Source of the DNA: Streptomyces sp. NBC_01460
Lineage (GTDB): Bacteria; Actinomycetota; Actinomycetes; Streptomycetales; Streptomycetaceae
Direction of reading: 5' to 3'
NCBI RefSeq assembly: GCF_036227405.1
Contig: NZ_CP109473.1
Coordinates: 620,001 to 684,000 of the forward strand
DNA: 64,000 nt
Positions 49,023 through 57,157 of the stretch are shown in pieces (position 1 is the first letter of the stretch; each line of letters starts with the position of its first letter). Both the position numbers and the translations under genes were made by a program. Under the pieces are notes generated by a model. That model searched no databases. It was not told where the DNA came from and was given only the letters and a program-made list of their open reading frames with translations.

Positions 49023-50690
49023 ATGACCTACGCCATCACCCAGACGTGCTGCAGCGACGCCACCTGTGTCTCGGTGTGCCCCGTCAACTGCATCCATCCG
49101 ACGCCGGAGGAACCGGACTTCGGCCGGACGGAGATGCTGTACATCGACCCGAAGTCGTGCATCGACTGCGGTGCATGCGCCGACGCATGCCCGGTGGAGG
49201 CGGTCTTCCCGGTGGACAGCCTCCCTGCCGCACAGCAGGAGTACGGTCCGCTCAACGCGGCGTACTTCGCGGACCGGGGAGATGCCGAGAAGGCCCCCGG
49301 GGGGCCGAACTTCCACGTGTGGGGTGAGCCGGTCTTCACGCGCAGCCTGCCGTCGGACTTCGCACCGCTCCGCGTCGCGGTGGTGGGGACCGGCCCTGCC
49401 GGAATGTACGCCGCCGAGGACCTGCTGCTCCACACGAGCGCCGAGGTGACGCTGATCGACCGGCTGCCCGTCGCGGGCGGCCTCATCCGCTACGGCGTGG
49501 CGCCCGACCACCTGTCGACGAAGAAGGCCGGCGACACCTCCGCCCGGTTCCACACCCATCCGAGGGTGCGCATGCACCTCGGCCTGGAGGTGGGCCGGGA
49601 CATCACTCCGGAGGAACTCGGCGCGCACCACGACGCGGTGATCTACGCGGTGGGCGCCTCGGCGGGGCGTCGGCTCGGGATTCCCGGCGAGGACCTGACC
49701 GGCAGCATCTGTGCGACGACGTTCGTCTCCTGGTACAACGCCCACCCCGAGATCGCCCCGGACGCCGTGGACCTGTCCGCCGAGCGGGTCGTCGTGGTCG
49801 GCACCGGGAACGTCGCCCTGGACGCGGCGCGGATCCTGGTCTCGGATCCCGACGCGCTGGCCGCGGGCGACATCGCCGGCCACGCGCTGGACGCCCTGCG
49901 CGCCGGGTCGGTGCGCGAGGTGGTGCTCCTGGGACGACGGGGGCCGGAGGACGCCGCGTACACCCGGTCCGAGCTGCTCGCGCTGAAGCACCTGGACGGT
50001 GTGGACCTGGTCGTCGACGACCACGACCCCCGGACCGGTGCGGCCATCGACGCCGCAGGTCCGGGCGACAGGGCCGCGCTGCTGCGGGACGTCCCCCGTG
50101 AGGCGGTGGACTGGTCGGGCCCGCCGCGCCAGGGCCGCCGCATCGTGTTCCGCTTCCACTCCGCCCCCGTGGAGGCGCTCGGCGACACCGGCCTGAGTGG
50201 CGTCCGGGTCACGGACGGTGGGACGGACGGCGGCACGGACGGCCGGGAGATCCCCGCCGGACTGCTGCTCCGGGCCGTCGGCCAGCGCGGACTGCCCGTC
50301 ACCGGGCTGCCGTTCGACGAGGCGACAGGCACCGTTCCGCACGAGGGCGGCCGGGTCACCGGCCGGCCGGGGACATACGTCGTGGGTTGGATCAAGCGCG
50401 GGCCCACGGGCGGCATCGGGGCGAACCGGACCTGCGCCGCTGAGACCGTGGGCACCCTGCTGGACGATGCCGTCGGCGGCCAACTGCCCGCTCCGGACCA
50501 CGGAGCGAAGGCCTTCCAGCGGCTCGTGCGGCGCCGCAACCGGCGCGTCGTGGACGCCCGCGGTCTGGCGGAGATCGACCGCGCCGAGAAGGCGTTGGGG
50601 GTCCGCGCCGGCCGCCCGCGGGTCAAACTGGCGACGGTGCCCGAGCTGGTGGCGGCGGCCAGGGGCAGCCGTCGGCGGATACCCGGCTGA
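49023..50690 (+). CDS. Ferredoxin fused to ferredoxin-NADP reductase (FprB-like)
   Basis: A 555-aa flavoprotein. N-terminal 7Fe/8Fe-type ferredoxin (about 1-75) with CVSVCPVNC and CIDCGACADACPVEA, then an FAD/NADPH reductase of the adrenodoxin-reductase type: VVGTGPAGMYAAEDLL near 120, GVAPDHL, and VVGTGNVALDAARIL for NADPH. The plan equals mycobacterial FprB. It starts 9 bases after the diiron oxygenase gene and should pass electrons from NADPH to it. The C-terminus ends just before a G-rich tandem repeat. Confidence 0.92.
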   Translation: MTYAITQTCCSDATCVSVCPVNCIHPTPEEPDFGRTEMLYIDPKSCIDCGACADACPVEAVFPVDSLPAAQQEYGPLNAAYFADRGDAEKAPGGPNFHVWGEPVFTRSLPSDFAPLRVAVVGTGPAGMYAAEDLLLHTSAEVTLIDRLPVAGGLIRYGVAPDHLSTKKAGDTSARFHTHPRVRMHLGLEVGRDITPEELGAHHDAVIYAVGASAGRRLGIPGEDLTGSICATTFVSWYNAHPEIAPDAVDLSAERVVVVGTGNVALDAARILVSDPDALAAGDIAGHALDALRAGSVREVVLLGRRGPEDAAYTRSELLALKHLDGVDLVVDDHDPRTGAAIDAAGPGDRAALLRDVPREAVDWSGPPRQGRRIVFRFHSAPVEALGDTGLSGVRVTDGGTDGGTDGREIPAGLLLRAVGQRGLPVTGLPFDEATGTVPHEGGRVTGRPGTYVVGWIKRGPTGGIGANRTCAAETVGTLLDDAVGGQLPAPDHGAKAFQRLVRRRNRRVVDARGLAEIDRAEKALGVRAGRPRVKLATVPELVAAARGSRRRIPG

Positions 50691-50719
50691 CCGCCCGGGC
50701 CGACTCGCCGACCGCGCGC

Positions 50720-50775
50720 GGCGGGTCGGCGGGTCGGCGGGTCGGCGGGTCGGCGGGTCGGCGGGTCGGCGGGTC
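50720..50775 (+). repeat. 8-bp tandem repeat (GGCGGGTC, seven copies), G-quadruplex-prone
   Basis: Seven perfect head-to-tail copies of GGCGGGTC, 30 bases after the reductase stop codon. The plus strand has a GGG run every 8 bases with 5-base loops, enough for a G-quadruplex. Probably variable in copy number. Confidence 0.95.
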
Positions 50776-50848
50776 GGGCCATCGTCCGGCGTCCGGCAGT
50801 CCCTCTGGCGTGCCGTCAACTGCACCGGCAGCGGGCGGTATTGCGCAC

Positions 50849-50867
50849 TTAGGTTAGGCTTGCTTTA
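50849..50867 (+). promoter_or_regulatory. Iron-box-like site (DmdR/DtxR type)
   Basis: TTAGGTTAGGCTTGCTTTA matches 15 of 19 positions of the actinobacterial iron-box consensus TTAGGTTAGGCTAACCTAA; the left half is perfect, the right half degraded. It lies 110 bases upstream of the MarR gene. Confidence 0.65.
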
Positions 50868-50976
50868 CTAAGCATCGTCCCTCGCTGTTCCGAGGAGGAT
50901 TCCAGGGGCGCCCCGGCCGGCGGTCCGGCCCAGATCTCCGGGCCCCCTGCCGGCCGTCGTCACATGAGGAAGAACC

Positions 50977-51570
50977 TTGCAACAGCCGAGCTCCCCGGGA
51001 ACGGTTCACGCCCCTCGGCCGGAGGGCGTGCCGCCGTCGAGCGTGCTCGGCCTCAACGCCTACCTCATGTACGCGACGGGCAAGGCCGCGCGCCGCAGAC
51101 TCACCGACACGCTGACGGCGTACGGGCTGCGGCTGTGGCATCTGACCATCCTGGCCATGCTGGACGACGCCGGCCGGCTGTCCAAGGGGGATCTCGCCAC
51201 GCGGCTGGACATGAACCAGAGCGACCTGACCAGGACCGTCACCGGCCTGGAGGCGGCGGGGTACGTGGAGTGCGCCCGCGACCCCTCGGACCGCCGCCGC
51301 ATCGAGGTCGCCCTGACACCCGCGGGCAGGTGCGCGCTGGCCCGGCTCAACTCCGACGTGTCGGCCACCGAGGCGTACCTCCTCGCCCCGTTGACCGGAG
51401 AGGAGCGCGACGTGTTCGCCTCCCTGCTGCGCCGCGTCCACACGCACCTGGAGCGGGACCGGGCCGGGGACGCGCCCACCTTCGCCGCGCCGGGCGGGGC
51501 CGGACCGGACGGCGGGCACGACACACGTCCGGGCACCCTTCGGCCCGTGGGATCCCGCCCCTCCCCCTGA
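50977..51570 (+). CDS. MarR-family transcriptional regulator
   Basis: A 197-aa winged-helix regulator: LSKGDLATRLDMNQSDLTRT is the recognition region and ARDPSDRRRIEVALTPAGR the wing. TTG 50977 is chosen for its GAGGAAG ribosome binding site; the ATG 13 bases earlier is out of frame. An iron-box-like sequence upstream suggests iron-dependent expression, unusual for this class. The last 40 residues are Gly/Pro-rich and disordered. Confidence 0.82.
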   Translation: MQQPSSPGTVHAPRPEGVPPSSVLGLNAYLMYATGKAARRRLTDTLTAYGLRLWHLTILAMLDDAGRLSKGDLATRLDMNQSDLTRTVTGLEAAGYVECARDPSDRRRIEVALTPAGRCALARLNSDVSATEAYLLAPLTGEERDVFASLLRRVHTHLERDRAGDAPTFAAPGGAGPDGGHDTRPGTLRPVGSRPSP

Positions 51571-51578
51571 GCCCGCGA

Positions 51579-52460
51579 TCACACGGAGCTACGGGCGTCC
51601 CCCGTGGGCACCACGCCGTGCGGGCCGGTGCCGGACCGCTCCGCCTGCTCGGTGAGCGCGGCCAGGCGTTCGGCGTCCCGTGTGCCGGGCTCGGCGGTGT
51701 AGATCATGACGCGCAGGTCGCTGCCCGCCACCGTGAGCACGTCGCAGTCCAGGGTCACCGGGCCGACGTTGGGGTGGTCGACGGTCTTGCGTGCCGCCTC
51801 GTGCCGGCCCGTCGCGCCGGAGTCCCACAGCTCGGCGAACCTGTCACTGTGCGTGCGCAATTCCGCGACCAGGCGTTTCAGCGGTTCGTCGGCCGGATAG
51901 CGGGCGGCGGCCGTACGCAGGTCGGAGACCAGGGCGGCCTCGAACCTGGCCCGCGACCCGGAGGTGTGCCGGGCCCTGCCGGGCGGGCCGACCATGGTGC
52001 GCCACACCCCGTTGCGTCGGTTGCCCCGCCACGCCGACGGGTCACCCATCAGCGCCGCATAGGGCGCGTTGGCCTGCAGCAGGGTCCAGGTGGCGTCGGA
52101 GACCGCGACGGGTGTTCCGGCCAGCCGGTCCAGCATGCGGTGGACGCTCGGCGGGATGCGGCCCGGCACCGTGCCCGGGCCCGGCGTCGCCAGACCGGCC
52201 AGCTCGAACAGGTGCGCGCGTTCCTCCCCGCCCATGCGCAGAGCGCGTGCCAGGGCCTCGACGACCTGTGCCGAGGGGTGGGAGGCACGGCCCTGTTCGA
52301 GCCGGGTCACGTAGTCGACGGAGATTCCCGCCAGCAGGGCCAGTTCCTCCCGGCGCAGTCCGGCCGCCCTCCGCCGGCCGCCGGCGGGCAGCCCCGTGTC
52401 CCCCGGTGCGACCCGGTCGCGCCGACGGCGCACCGCCTTGCCGAACTCCGCCGTCGTCAT
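51579..52460 (-). CDS. Helix-turn-helix regulator with MmyB-like ligand domain
   Basis: A 293-aa regulator: N-terminal XRE domain (LRREELALLAGISVDYVTRL) and a C-terminal MmyB/MLTR-type ligand-binding domain (about 105-275; VSDATWTLLQANAPYAALMG, FAELWDSG, LTVAGSDLRVMIYTAEPG). Such regulators are often divergent from a single oxidoreductase gene, as here, where an SDR starts 101 bases away. ATG 52460. Confidence 0.9.
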   Translation of the reverse strand: MTTAEFGKAVRRRRDRVAPGDTGLPAGGRRRAAGLRREELALLAGISVDYVTRLEQGRASHPSAQVVEALARALRMGGEERAHLFELAGLATPGPGTVPGRIPPSVHRMLDRLAGTPVAVSDATWTLLQANAPYAALMGDPSAWRGNRRNGVWRTMVGPPGRARHTSGSRARFEAALVSDLRTAAARYPADEPLKRLVAELRTHSDRFAELWDSGATGRHEAARKTVDHPNVGPVTLDCDVLTVAGSDLRVMIYTAEPGTRDAERLAALTEQAERSGTGPHGVVPTGDARSSV

Positions 52461-52561
52461 GCCACCAGTGTGCACCGGCGGCCGTCCGCCGTCCTGGTAC
52501 CGGCAGTCCCAGGAAAACCGGGTCACTGGTCCGCTCCGCCGCACCGGCGCACCGTGGACGC

Positions 52562-53254
52562 ATGACCACCACACTGATCACCGGAGCGAACAAGGGTCTC
52601 GGCTTCGAGACCGCCCGAAGGCTCGTCGAGGCGGGGCACACCGTGTACGTCGGGAGCCGGGACGCCGAACGCGGGCGGCGGGCCGCCGAGCGGCTGGGCG
52701 CGCGCATGCTGCACATCGACGTCACCGACGACGCGTCCGTCGCGGCGGCCGCGAAGGCCGTGGAGGCCGACGGCGGGCTGGACGTGCTGATCAACAACGC
52801 CGGGATCGAGGGGACGGTCGTCGGCGCGGAGGACACCACAGCGGGCACCCTGCGGCCGCTCTTCGAGACCAACGTGTTCGGACCGGTCCGCGTCCTGCAC
52901 GCGTTCCTGCCGCTGCTCCGGCGCTCCGCCGCACCGGCCGTGGTGAACGTGAGCAGCGGTCTGGCGTCGCTGACCCTGGTCAGCACACCCGGCACCCCTC
53001 ACCGCGCCTATCCCGGCGTCGCCTATCCGGCCTCCAAGACCGCCCTCAACATGATCACCGTCCAGTACGCGAAGGCCTTTCCGGACATCCGGATCACCGC
53101 GGTGGAGCCCGGCTTCACCGCCACGGACCTGAACGGGCACCGGGGCACGCAGACCGTCGAGGAGGGGGCCGAGATCATCGTCCGTACGGCCCTGGTGGGG
53201 GCGGACGGTCCGACCGGCGGGTACGTCGACGCCTCCGGCCCTCTCCCCTGGTGA
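52562..53254 (+). CDS. Short-chain dehydrogenase/reductase
   Basis: A 230-aa classical SDR: TGANKGLGFETARRL at the N-terminus, NNAG, Ser in NVSSGLAS and YPASK for Tyr/Lys. Carbonyl-reductase-like (TGANKG variant). Divergent from the MmyB-type regulator, which probably controls it. Converges with the Rieske oxygenase gene, 22 bases apart. Confidence 0.9.
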   Translation: MTTTLITGANKGLGFETARRLVEAGHTVYVGSRDAERGRRAAERLGARMLHIDVTDDASVAAAAKAVEADGGLDVLINNAGIEGTVVGAEDTTAGTLRPLFETNVFGPVRVLHAFLPLLRRSAAPAVVNVSSGLASLTLVSTPGTPHRAYPGVAYPASKTALNMITVQYAKAFPDIRITAVEPGFTATDLNGHRGTQTVEEGAEIIVRTALVGADGPTGGYVDASGPLPW

Positions 53255-53276
53255 CCACCCCGCGCGGGTGGGCCGG

Positions 53277-54293
53277 TCAGGCCCCCGCCGTCGACTGGGC
53301 CTCTGCGGCCGCGCGGTAGAGGCGGCGCAGCCGCACCACGCCCAGGTCGTGCTGGTAGAGGTTCTCGCGCTGGTCGGCGTCGGCCGGCATGGCCTCCAGC
53401 ATGACCCGGTCCTGTTCCAGGACGTCCCAGTGGCGCTGCTCGATCAGCGTCCGGTACAGGAAGCGCCAGGACGCGCGCTGCCAGTCCTGGACGCGGCGGT
53501 AGCGCCAGAAGAAGACGCCGGTGCGCCGCACGTCCACGGGGCAGACCATGCCGACGATGCCGAACGCGCCACCGGGACCGGCCGAGGGCGGGTACGGGAT
53601 GGAGAGGTCGACCCAGTCCACTCCGGTGCGGCAGAGCTCCACCCAGTCGAAGTTGACGCCGCGCTGGTCGGTCTTCTCGAAGAAGTAGCCGCGGGCGGTC
53701 TCGCGGATGCGGAACTTGGCCGTGGTGTCGCCGTCGAACATCGTGTGCGAGTCGTGGTGGAGGAACGCGCCGTGCATGGGGTCGAGCAGGTTCTCCACGG
53801 CGTACCGCCAGGGCGCGTCCCACTCCGCGTAGCAGAGGAAGGCGTCCACGTCGGGGTCGGTCAGCGGCTCCGGCAGGGTCAGCTCGGCGGGCTCGGGGTG
53901 CTCCTCGTCCCCGAAGTAGGCGAGGATCGCACCGGCGACCTCACGCACGGGCAGCGACGTCACCAGCTTCTTGCCCTCCAGGCTGCACCCGGGCAGCCCG
54001 GGCACCGAGGAGACCGTGCCGTCGGGTTCGACCTCGACGCCGTGGTACCAGCAGGCGACCCGGTCGCCGAGGTGTTTGCCGAGGGAGAGCGGGGCTCCTC
54101 GGTGCGGACAGCGGTCGGCGAGCATGGACAGCGCTCCGTCGGAGCGGCGGAACAGCAGCCACTGCTCGCCGAGCGCGGTCACCTTGCGCATCGCGCCCGG
54201 GGCCACGAAGTGCGAGGGGACGACCGCGTGCCACTGGTTGCGCAGCCCGGTCGCGTAGATGTGGTCCGCGGTGGCGGAGGACGACAGCGTCAT
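53277..54293 (-). CDS. Rieske non-haem iron oxygenase, terminal component
   Basis: A 338-aa aromatic-ring or O-/N-dealkylating oxygenase. Rieske cluster ligands are in CPHRGAPLSLG and CWYHG (Cys-His, Cys-His); the mononuclear iron site is ENLLDPMHGAFLHHDSH with His-x4-His. VanA/phthalate-oxygenase-like single-subunit type. ATG 54293 follows 2 bases after the stop of the 74-aa gene. With the reductase at 54549 it makes a two-component oxygenase. Last gene of the catabolic operon. Confidence 0.92.
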   Translation of the reverse strand: MTLSSSATADHIYATGLRNQWHAVVPSHFVAPGAMRKVTALGEQWLLFRRSDGALSMLADRCPHRGAPLSLGKHLGDRVACWYHGVEVEPDGTVSSVPGLPGCSLEGKKLVTSLPVREVAGAILAYFGDEEHPEPAELTLPEPLTDPDVDAFLCYAEWDAPWRYAVENLLDPMHGAFLHHDSHTMFDGDTTAKFRIRETARGYFFEKTDQRGVNFDWVELCRTGVDWVDLSIPYPPSAGPGGAFGIVGMVCPVDVRRTGVFFWRYRRVQDWQRASWRFLYRTLIEQRHWDVLEQDRVMLEAMPADADQRENLYQHDLGVVRLRRLYRAAAEAQSTAGA

Positions 54294-54295
54294 GG

Positions 54296-54520
54296 TCAGG
54301 CTCCCAGTCGGTTCATCTCGGCGCGGAAGGACTCCTCGGTCCACGGGCTGCCGTCGGCGGCGTGGACCTGACGGGCGTTGAGCCCGCGCACCACGTCGGT
54401 GAGTTCGTGGCCCTCGCGGGTGAAGACCTCTTCGAGGGTGGCGGCGAGCTTGTACTCGTACGGGGTGGGCTCGTGCGTACGGGACTGGTGGACGTCCAGG
54501 TACGGCCAGGTGTCGGTCAC
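54296..54520 (-). CDS. Small helix-turn-helix-like protein (74 aa) of a Rieske operon
   Basis: A 74-aa protein with a YEYKLAATLEEVFTREGHELTDVV helical region and a C-terminal DGSPWTEESFRAEMNRLG motif resembling the DNA-recognition part of recombinase HTH domains. Proteins of this kind are annotated as recombinase-like HTH proteins and occur next to Rieske oxygenases, so it may serve as a small oxygenase subunit or chaperone rather than a DNA binder. It is sandwiched tightly between reductase and oxygenase genes. Confidence 0.72.
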   Translation of the reverse strand: MTDTWPYLDVHQSRTHEPTPYEYKLAATLEEVFTREGHELTDVVRGLNARQVHAADGSPWTEESFRAEMNRLGA

Positions 54521-54548
54521 GGTGTCTCCTGAGGGTGCGGGGGAAGGT

Positions 54549-55484
54549 TCACAGGTCGAGGACGAGCCGGCCGGAGGCGCACCGCGAGACGCAGATCATC
54601 ATCGAGGCGCCCGCGGCCCGTTCGGCCTCGCTGAGCAGGAAGTCGCGGTGGTCGGGGGTGCCTTCGAGCACGCGGGTCTCGCAGGATCCGCAGATCCCGT
54701 CGCGGCACGAGCTCTCCACGGCGAGCCCGGCGCTCTCGGCGGCCTCCAGGACGGACGTCCCGGCACCGACGGTGAGCGTCAGACCGGAGGTGCGGCACTC
54801 GACCTGGAACGCCTCGTCGCCGCCGTCGTGCTCCACCGTCGGCGCGGCGAACCGTTCCAGGCGCAGCCGGTCCCCGGGGCAGCGCTGCTCGACGGCCGTG
54901 AGCAGCGGTTCGGGGCCGCAGGAGTACACGAGGGTGCCGTCGGGAAGCCCGGTGAGCGCGGCGTCCAGGTCGATATGGCCCTGCTCGTCCTGCGGCACGA
55001 GGGTGACGTCGCCGCCGAGCGCGTCGAGTTCGCCGCTGAACGCCATGGAAGCCCGGCTCCTGCCGCCGTAGACCATCCGCCACGCGGTGCCCCGCCGTGC
55101 CGCCTCACGGGCCATCGCCAGCAGGGGGGTGATCCCGATCCCACCGGCGACGAACACATAGGCGTCGGCGTCCTCCAGCTCGAAGCGGTTGCGTGGCTCG
55201 GATACCGTGATCTGCTGGCCGGGCCGCAGCTGGGTGTGCACGAAGCGCGATCCGCCTCGCGAGGCGGGCTCGTTGAGCACGCCGACGCGGTAGACGTCCG
55301 GGGTGTGCGGGTCTCCGCACAGACTGTACTGGCGGACCTGGCCGCCGGCGTGGACGTCGAGGTGCGCGCCGGGGGTCCAGGCGGGCAGGGGTTTGCCGTC
55401 GGGGTGGGCCAGCTCGACGGACAGGACGCCCTCGGCCTCCCAGGTCATGCGACGGACGGTCAGCCGCAGCGAGTCCTCGCTCAT
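54549..55484 (-). CDS. Oxygenase reductase (FMN/NADH/2Fe-2S, VanB-like)
   Basis: A 311-aa phthalate-dioxygenase-reductase-type protein. Flavin motif RQYSLCGDP near 50-58, NAD motif VAGGIGITPLLAMA near 115-128, and a C-terminal plant-type 2Fe-2S ferredoxin with CRDGICGSCETRV plus the fourth Cys in ICVSRC. It hands NADH electrons to the Rieske oxygenase encoded 255 bases downstream. ATG 55484. Confidence 0.92.
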   Translation of the reverse strand: MSEDSLRLTVRRMTWEAEGVLSVELAHPDGKPLPAWTPGAHLDVHAGGQVRQYSLCGDPHTPDVYRVGVLNEPASRGGSRFVHTQLRPGQQITVSEPRNRFELEDADAYVFVAGGIGITPLLAMAREAARRGTAWRMVYGGRSRASMAFSGELDALGGDVTLVPQDEQGHIDLDAALTGLPDGTLVYSCGPEPLLTAVEQRCPGDRLRLERFAAPTVEHDGGDEAFQVECRTSGLTLTVGAGTSVLEAAESAGLAVESSCRDGICGSCETRVLEGTPDHRDFLLSEAERAAGASMMICVSRCASGRLVLDL

Positions 55485-55522
55485 GGTCTGTTGCCTCCTT
55501 ACCGGCAGTTCGGGGTGACGGG

Positions 55523-57148
55523 CTACTGGCCCGGGATCCGCACGGGCGGGGTGAACGGGTTCTTCATCGGACCGAGGGCGTCCAGGTCGACCTCGACGAG
55601 CGTGGGGCCGTCCGAGGCGACGGCCTCGGTGAGCACCGGCGCCGCGTGCTCCGCCGCGGAGATGCGGGCGTACGGCAGTCCGCAGGCGCGGGCGAGCAGC
55701 TCGAAGTCCGGTGTGGTCAGGTCGACCCCGGAGCGGCGGTCGCCGTGGTGGTCCTGCATGTTGCGCAGGACTCCGTAGCCGCCGTCGTTGAAGACGATCA
55801 GGGTCAGCCGGGGCCGCTCCTGGGCGAGGGTGAGGAGTTCGCCGAGGTGGACGGCGAGGCCGCCGTCCCCGGCGATCACCACGGTGGGTGTACCGGGCCG
55901 AGCGAGCGCCGCGCCGATGCCCATGCCCAGCCCCTGGCCGATGCCTCCACCGCGCGGGAAGACGTTGTCCCTGGGGTCGTACATCTCCAGCAGGCGGTTG
56001 CCCCAGCTGCTGGAGGGGATGGTGACGTCGCGGGCGACGACGGCCTCGCGGGGCAGGGCCGCGCGGATCGCGTCGCAGATCGCGGCCTGCGGGCCGATCG
56101 TGTCGTGCAGGATCGCGCGCACCTCGGTGCGTACGGCGCCGACGCGGTCGGTCCAGCCGGCCTCGGCGGGGACGCCGTGCGGCAGCAGGCCGTCCAGCGC
56201 CAGGGCGGCGTCTGCGTGCAGCGGGTGGGTGGCCGGGTACACCCTGCCGAGGGCGGCCGCCTCGACGTCGATCTGGATGTGGGCCCCGGGGAGTTCCAGG
56301 GTGTAGTCGGAGGTCTCGTTCGACCGGAAGTGCGTGCCGATGGTCAGCAGGACGTCCGCGTCGGCGAGCAGGGCCCGCACAGCGGGGGTGGTGGCGAAGT
56401 TGCCGATGACCTGCTCGTGGTCCTCGGGCACGCTGCCGCGCCCGGAGTTGGAGGTGATCAGTCCGGCGCCGGTGGCCTCCAGCAGGGCGGCCAGTTCGCC
56501 GCGCGCGGTGTTCGCGCCGCCGCCCGCCCAGATCAGGGGGCGTCGGGCGGAGGCCAGGAGGGCCCCCGCGGCAGCGAGTCCGGCCGTGTCGGGTGCGGTG
56601 GGGGCGGGCGCGGCGAAGGGGGCGGGCTCGTCGCTCTGCGCCGCGTACTGGAGGTCGATCGGCCACTCGACGCTCGCGGGGCCGCCGGGCGCGGTCAGTG
56701 CCGAGCGGGCAGCCTCGCGCAGGATCCGGCCGGCCTGCCCGGCGTCCGGGATGCTCGCGGCGTAGGCGGAGACGGCCTCCAGCATGCCGAGCTGGTCCTT
56801 GGTCTCGTGGATGAACCCCCTTCCGCTGCCCAGGAATTCGCTCTCGACCTGGCCGGTGACGTGCAGCACGGAGCTGCCCGCGCTCAGTGCCTCGATCAGG
56901 GATCCGGCCGCGTTCCCCGCGCCGGTGCCCGTCGAGGTGAGGGCGCAGCCGAGGGTGCCCCGGGCGCGGCCGTAGGCGTCGGCGGCGTTGACGGCGGACG
57001 CCTCGTGCCGCACGGGTACGAACCGAAGTTCGCGGTCGACGGCTTCGACGAGCGGCAGGTTGTGGACGCTGACGATACCGAAGACGGTGTCGATGCCGAG
57101 TTCGCGCAGGACGGTGACGAGGAGATCGCCTCCGTTGTCGTGACGCAT
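55523..57148 (-). CDS. Thiamine-diphosphate-dependent decarboxylase-like enzyme
   Basis: A 541-aa acetolactate-synthase-fold enzyme. Catalytic Glu in PVRHEASAVNAADAYGRARG, ThDP/Mg motif beginning GDGGLAVHLGEL and ending FNDGGYG. Compared with acetolactate synthases it lacks the usual FAD-binding pattern, and benzoylformate decarboxylase or similar 2-oxo-acid decarboxylases fit as well. In this operon it could decarboxylate an arylglyoxylate to an aldehyde or split a 2-oxo acid after ring cleavage. ATG 57148. Confidence 0.87.
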   Translation of the reverse strand: MRHDNGGDLLVTVLRELGIDTVFGIVSVHNLPLVEAVDRELRFVPVRHEASAVNAADAYGRARGTLGCALTSTGTGAGNAAGSLIEALSAGSSVLHVTGQVESEFLGSGRGFIHETKDQLGMLEAVSAYAASIPDAGQAGRILREAARSALTAPGGPASVEWPIDLQYAAQSDEPAPFAAPAPTAPDTAGLAAAGALLASARRPLIWAGGGANTARGELAALLEATGAGLITSNSGRGSVPEDHEQVIGNFATTPAVRALLADADVLLTIGTHFRSNETSDYTLELPGAHIQIDVEAAALGRVYPATHPLHADAALALDGLLPHGVPAEAGWTDRVGAVRTEVRAILHDTIGPQAAICDAIRAALPREAVVARDVTIPSSSWGNRLLEMYDPRDNVFPRGGGIGQGLGMGIGAALARPGTPTVVIAGDGGLAVHLGELLTLAQERPRLTLIVFNDGGYGVLRNMQDHHGDRRSGVDLTTPDFELLARACGLPYARISAAEHAAPVLTEAVASDGPTLVEVDLDALGPMKNPFTPPVRIPGQ

Positions 57149-57157
57149 GGTGTCTCC

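Noticed and set aside
50720..50775. Tandem repeat as a CRISPR-like array or origin
   Set aside because: Unit is 8 bp without spacers; no DnaA boxes or cas genes nearby. A simple tandem repeat explains it.
48015..50825. 936-aa minus-strand open frame opposite the oxygenase/reductase genes
   Set aside because: Antisense shadow of two well-supported genes; the Pro/Thr/Arg repeat at its start is just the GGCGGGTC tandem repeat translated.
50964..52565. ATG 50964 as start of a 533-aa protein
   Set aside because: That frame is Arg/Gly/Pro-rich and out of phase with the MarR domain; the TTG at 50977 has the proper ribosome binding site spacing.
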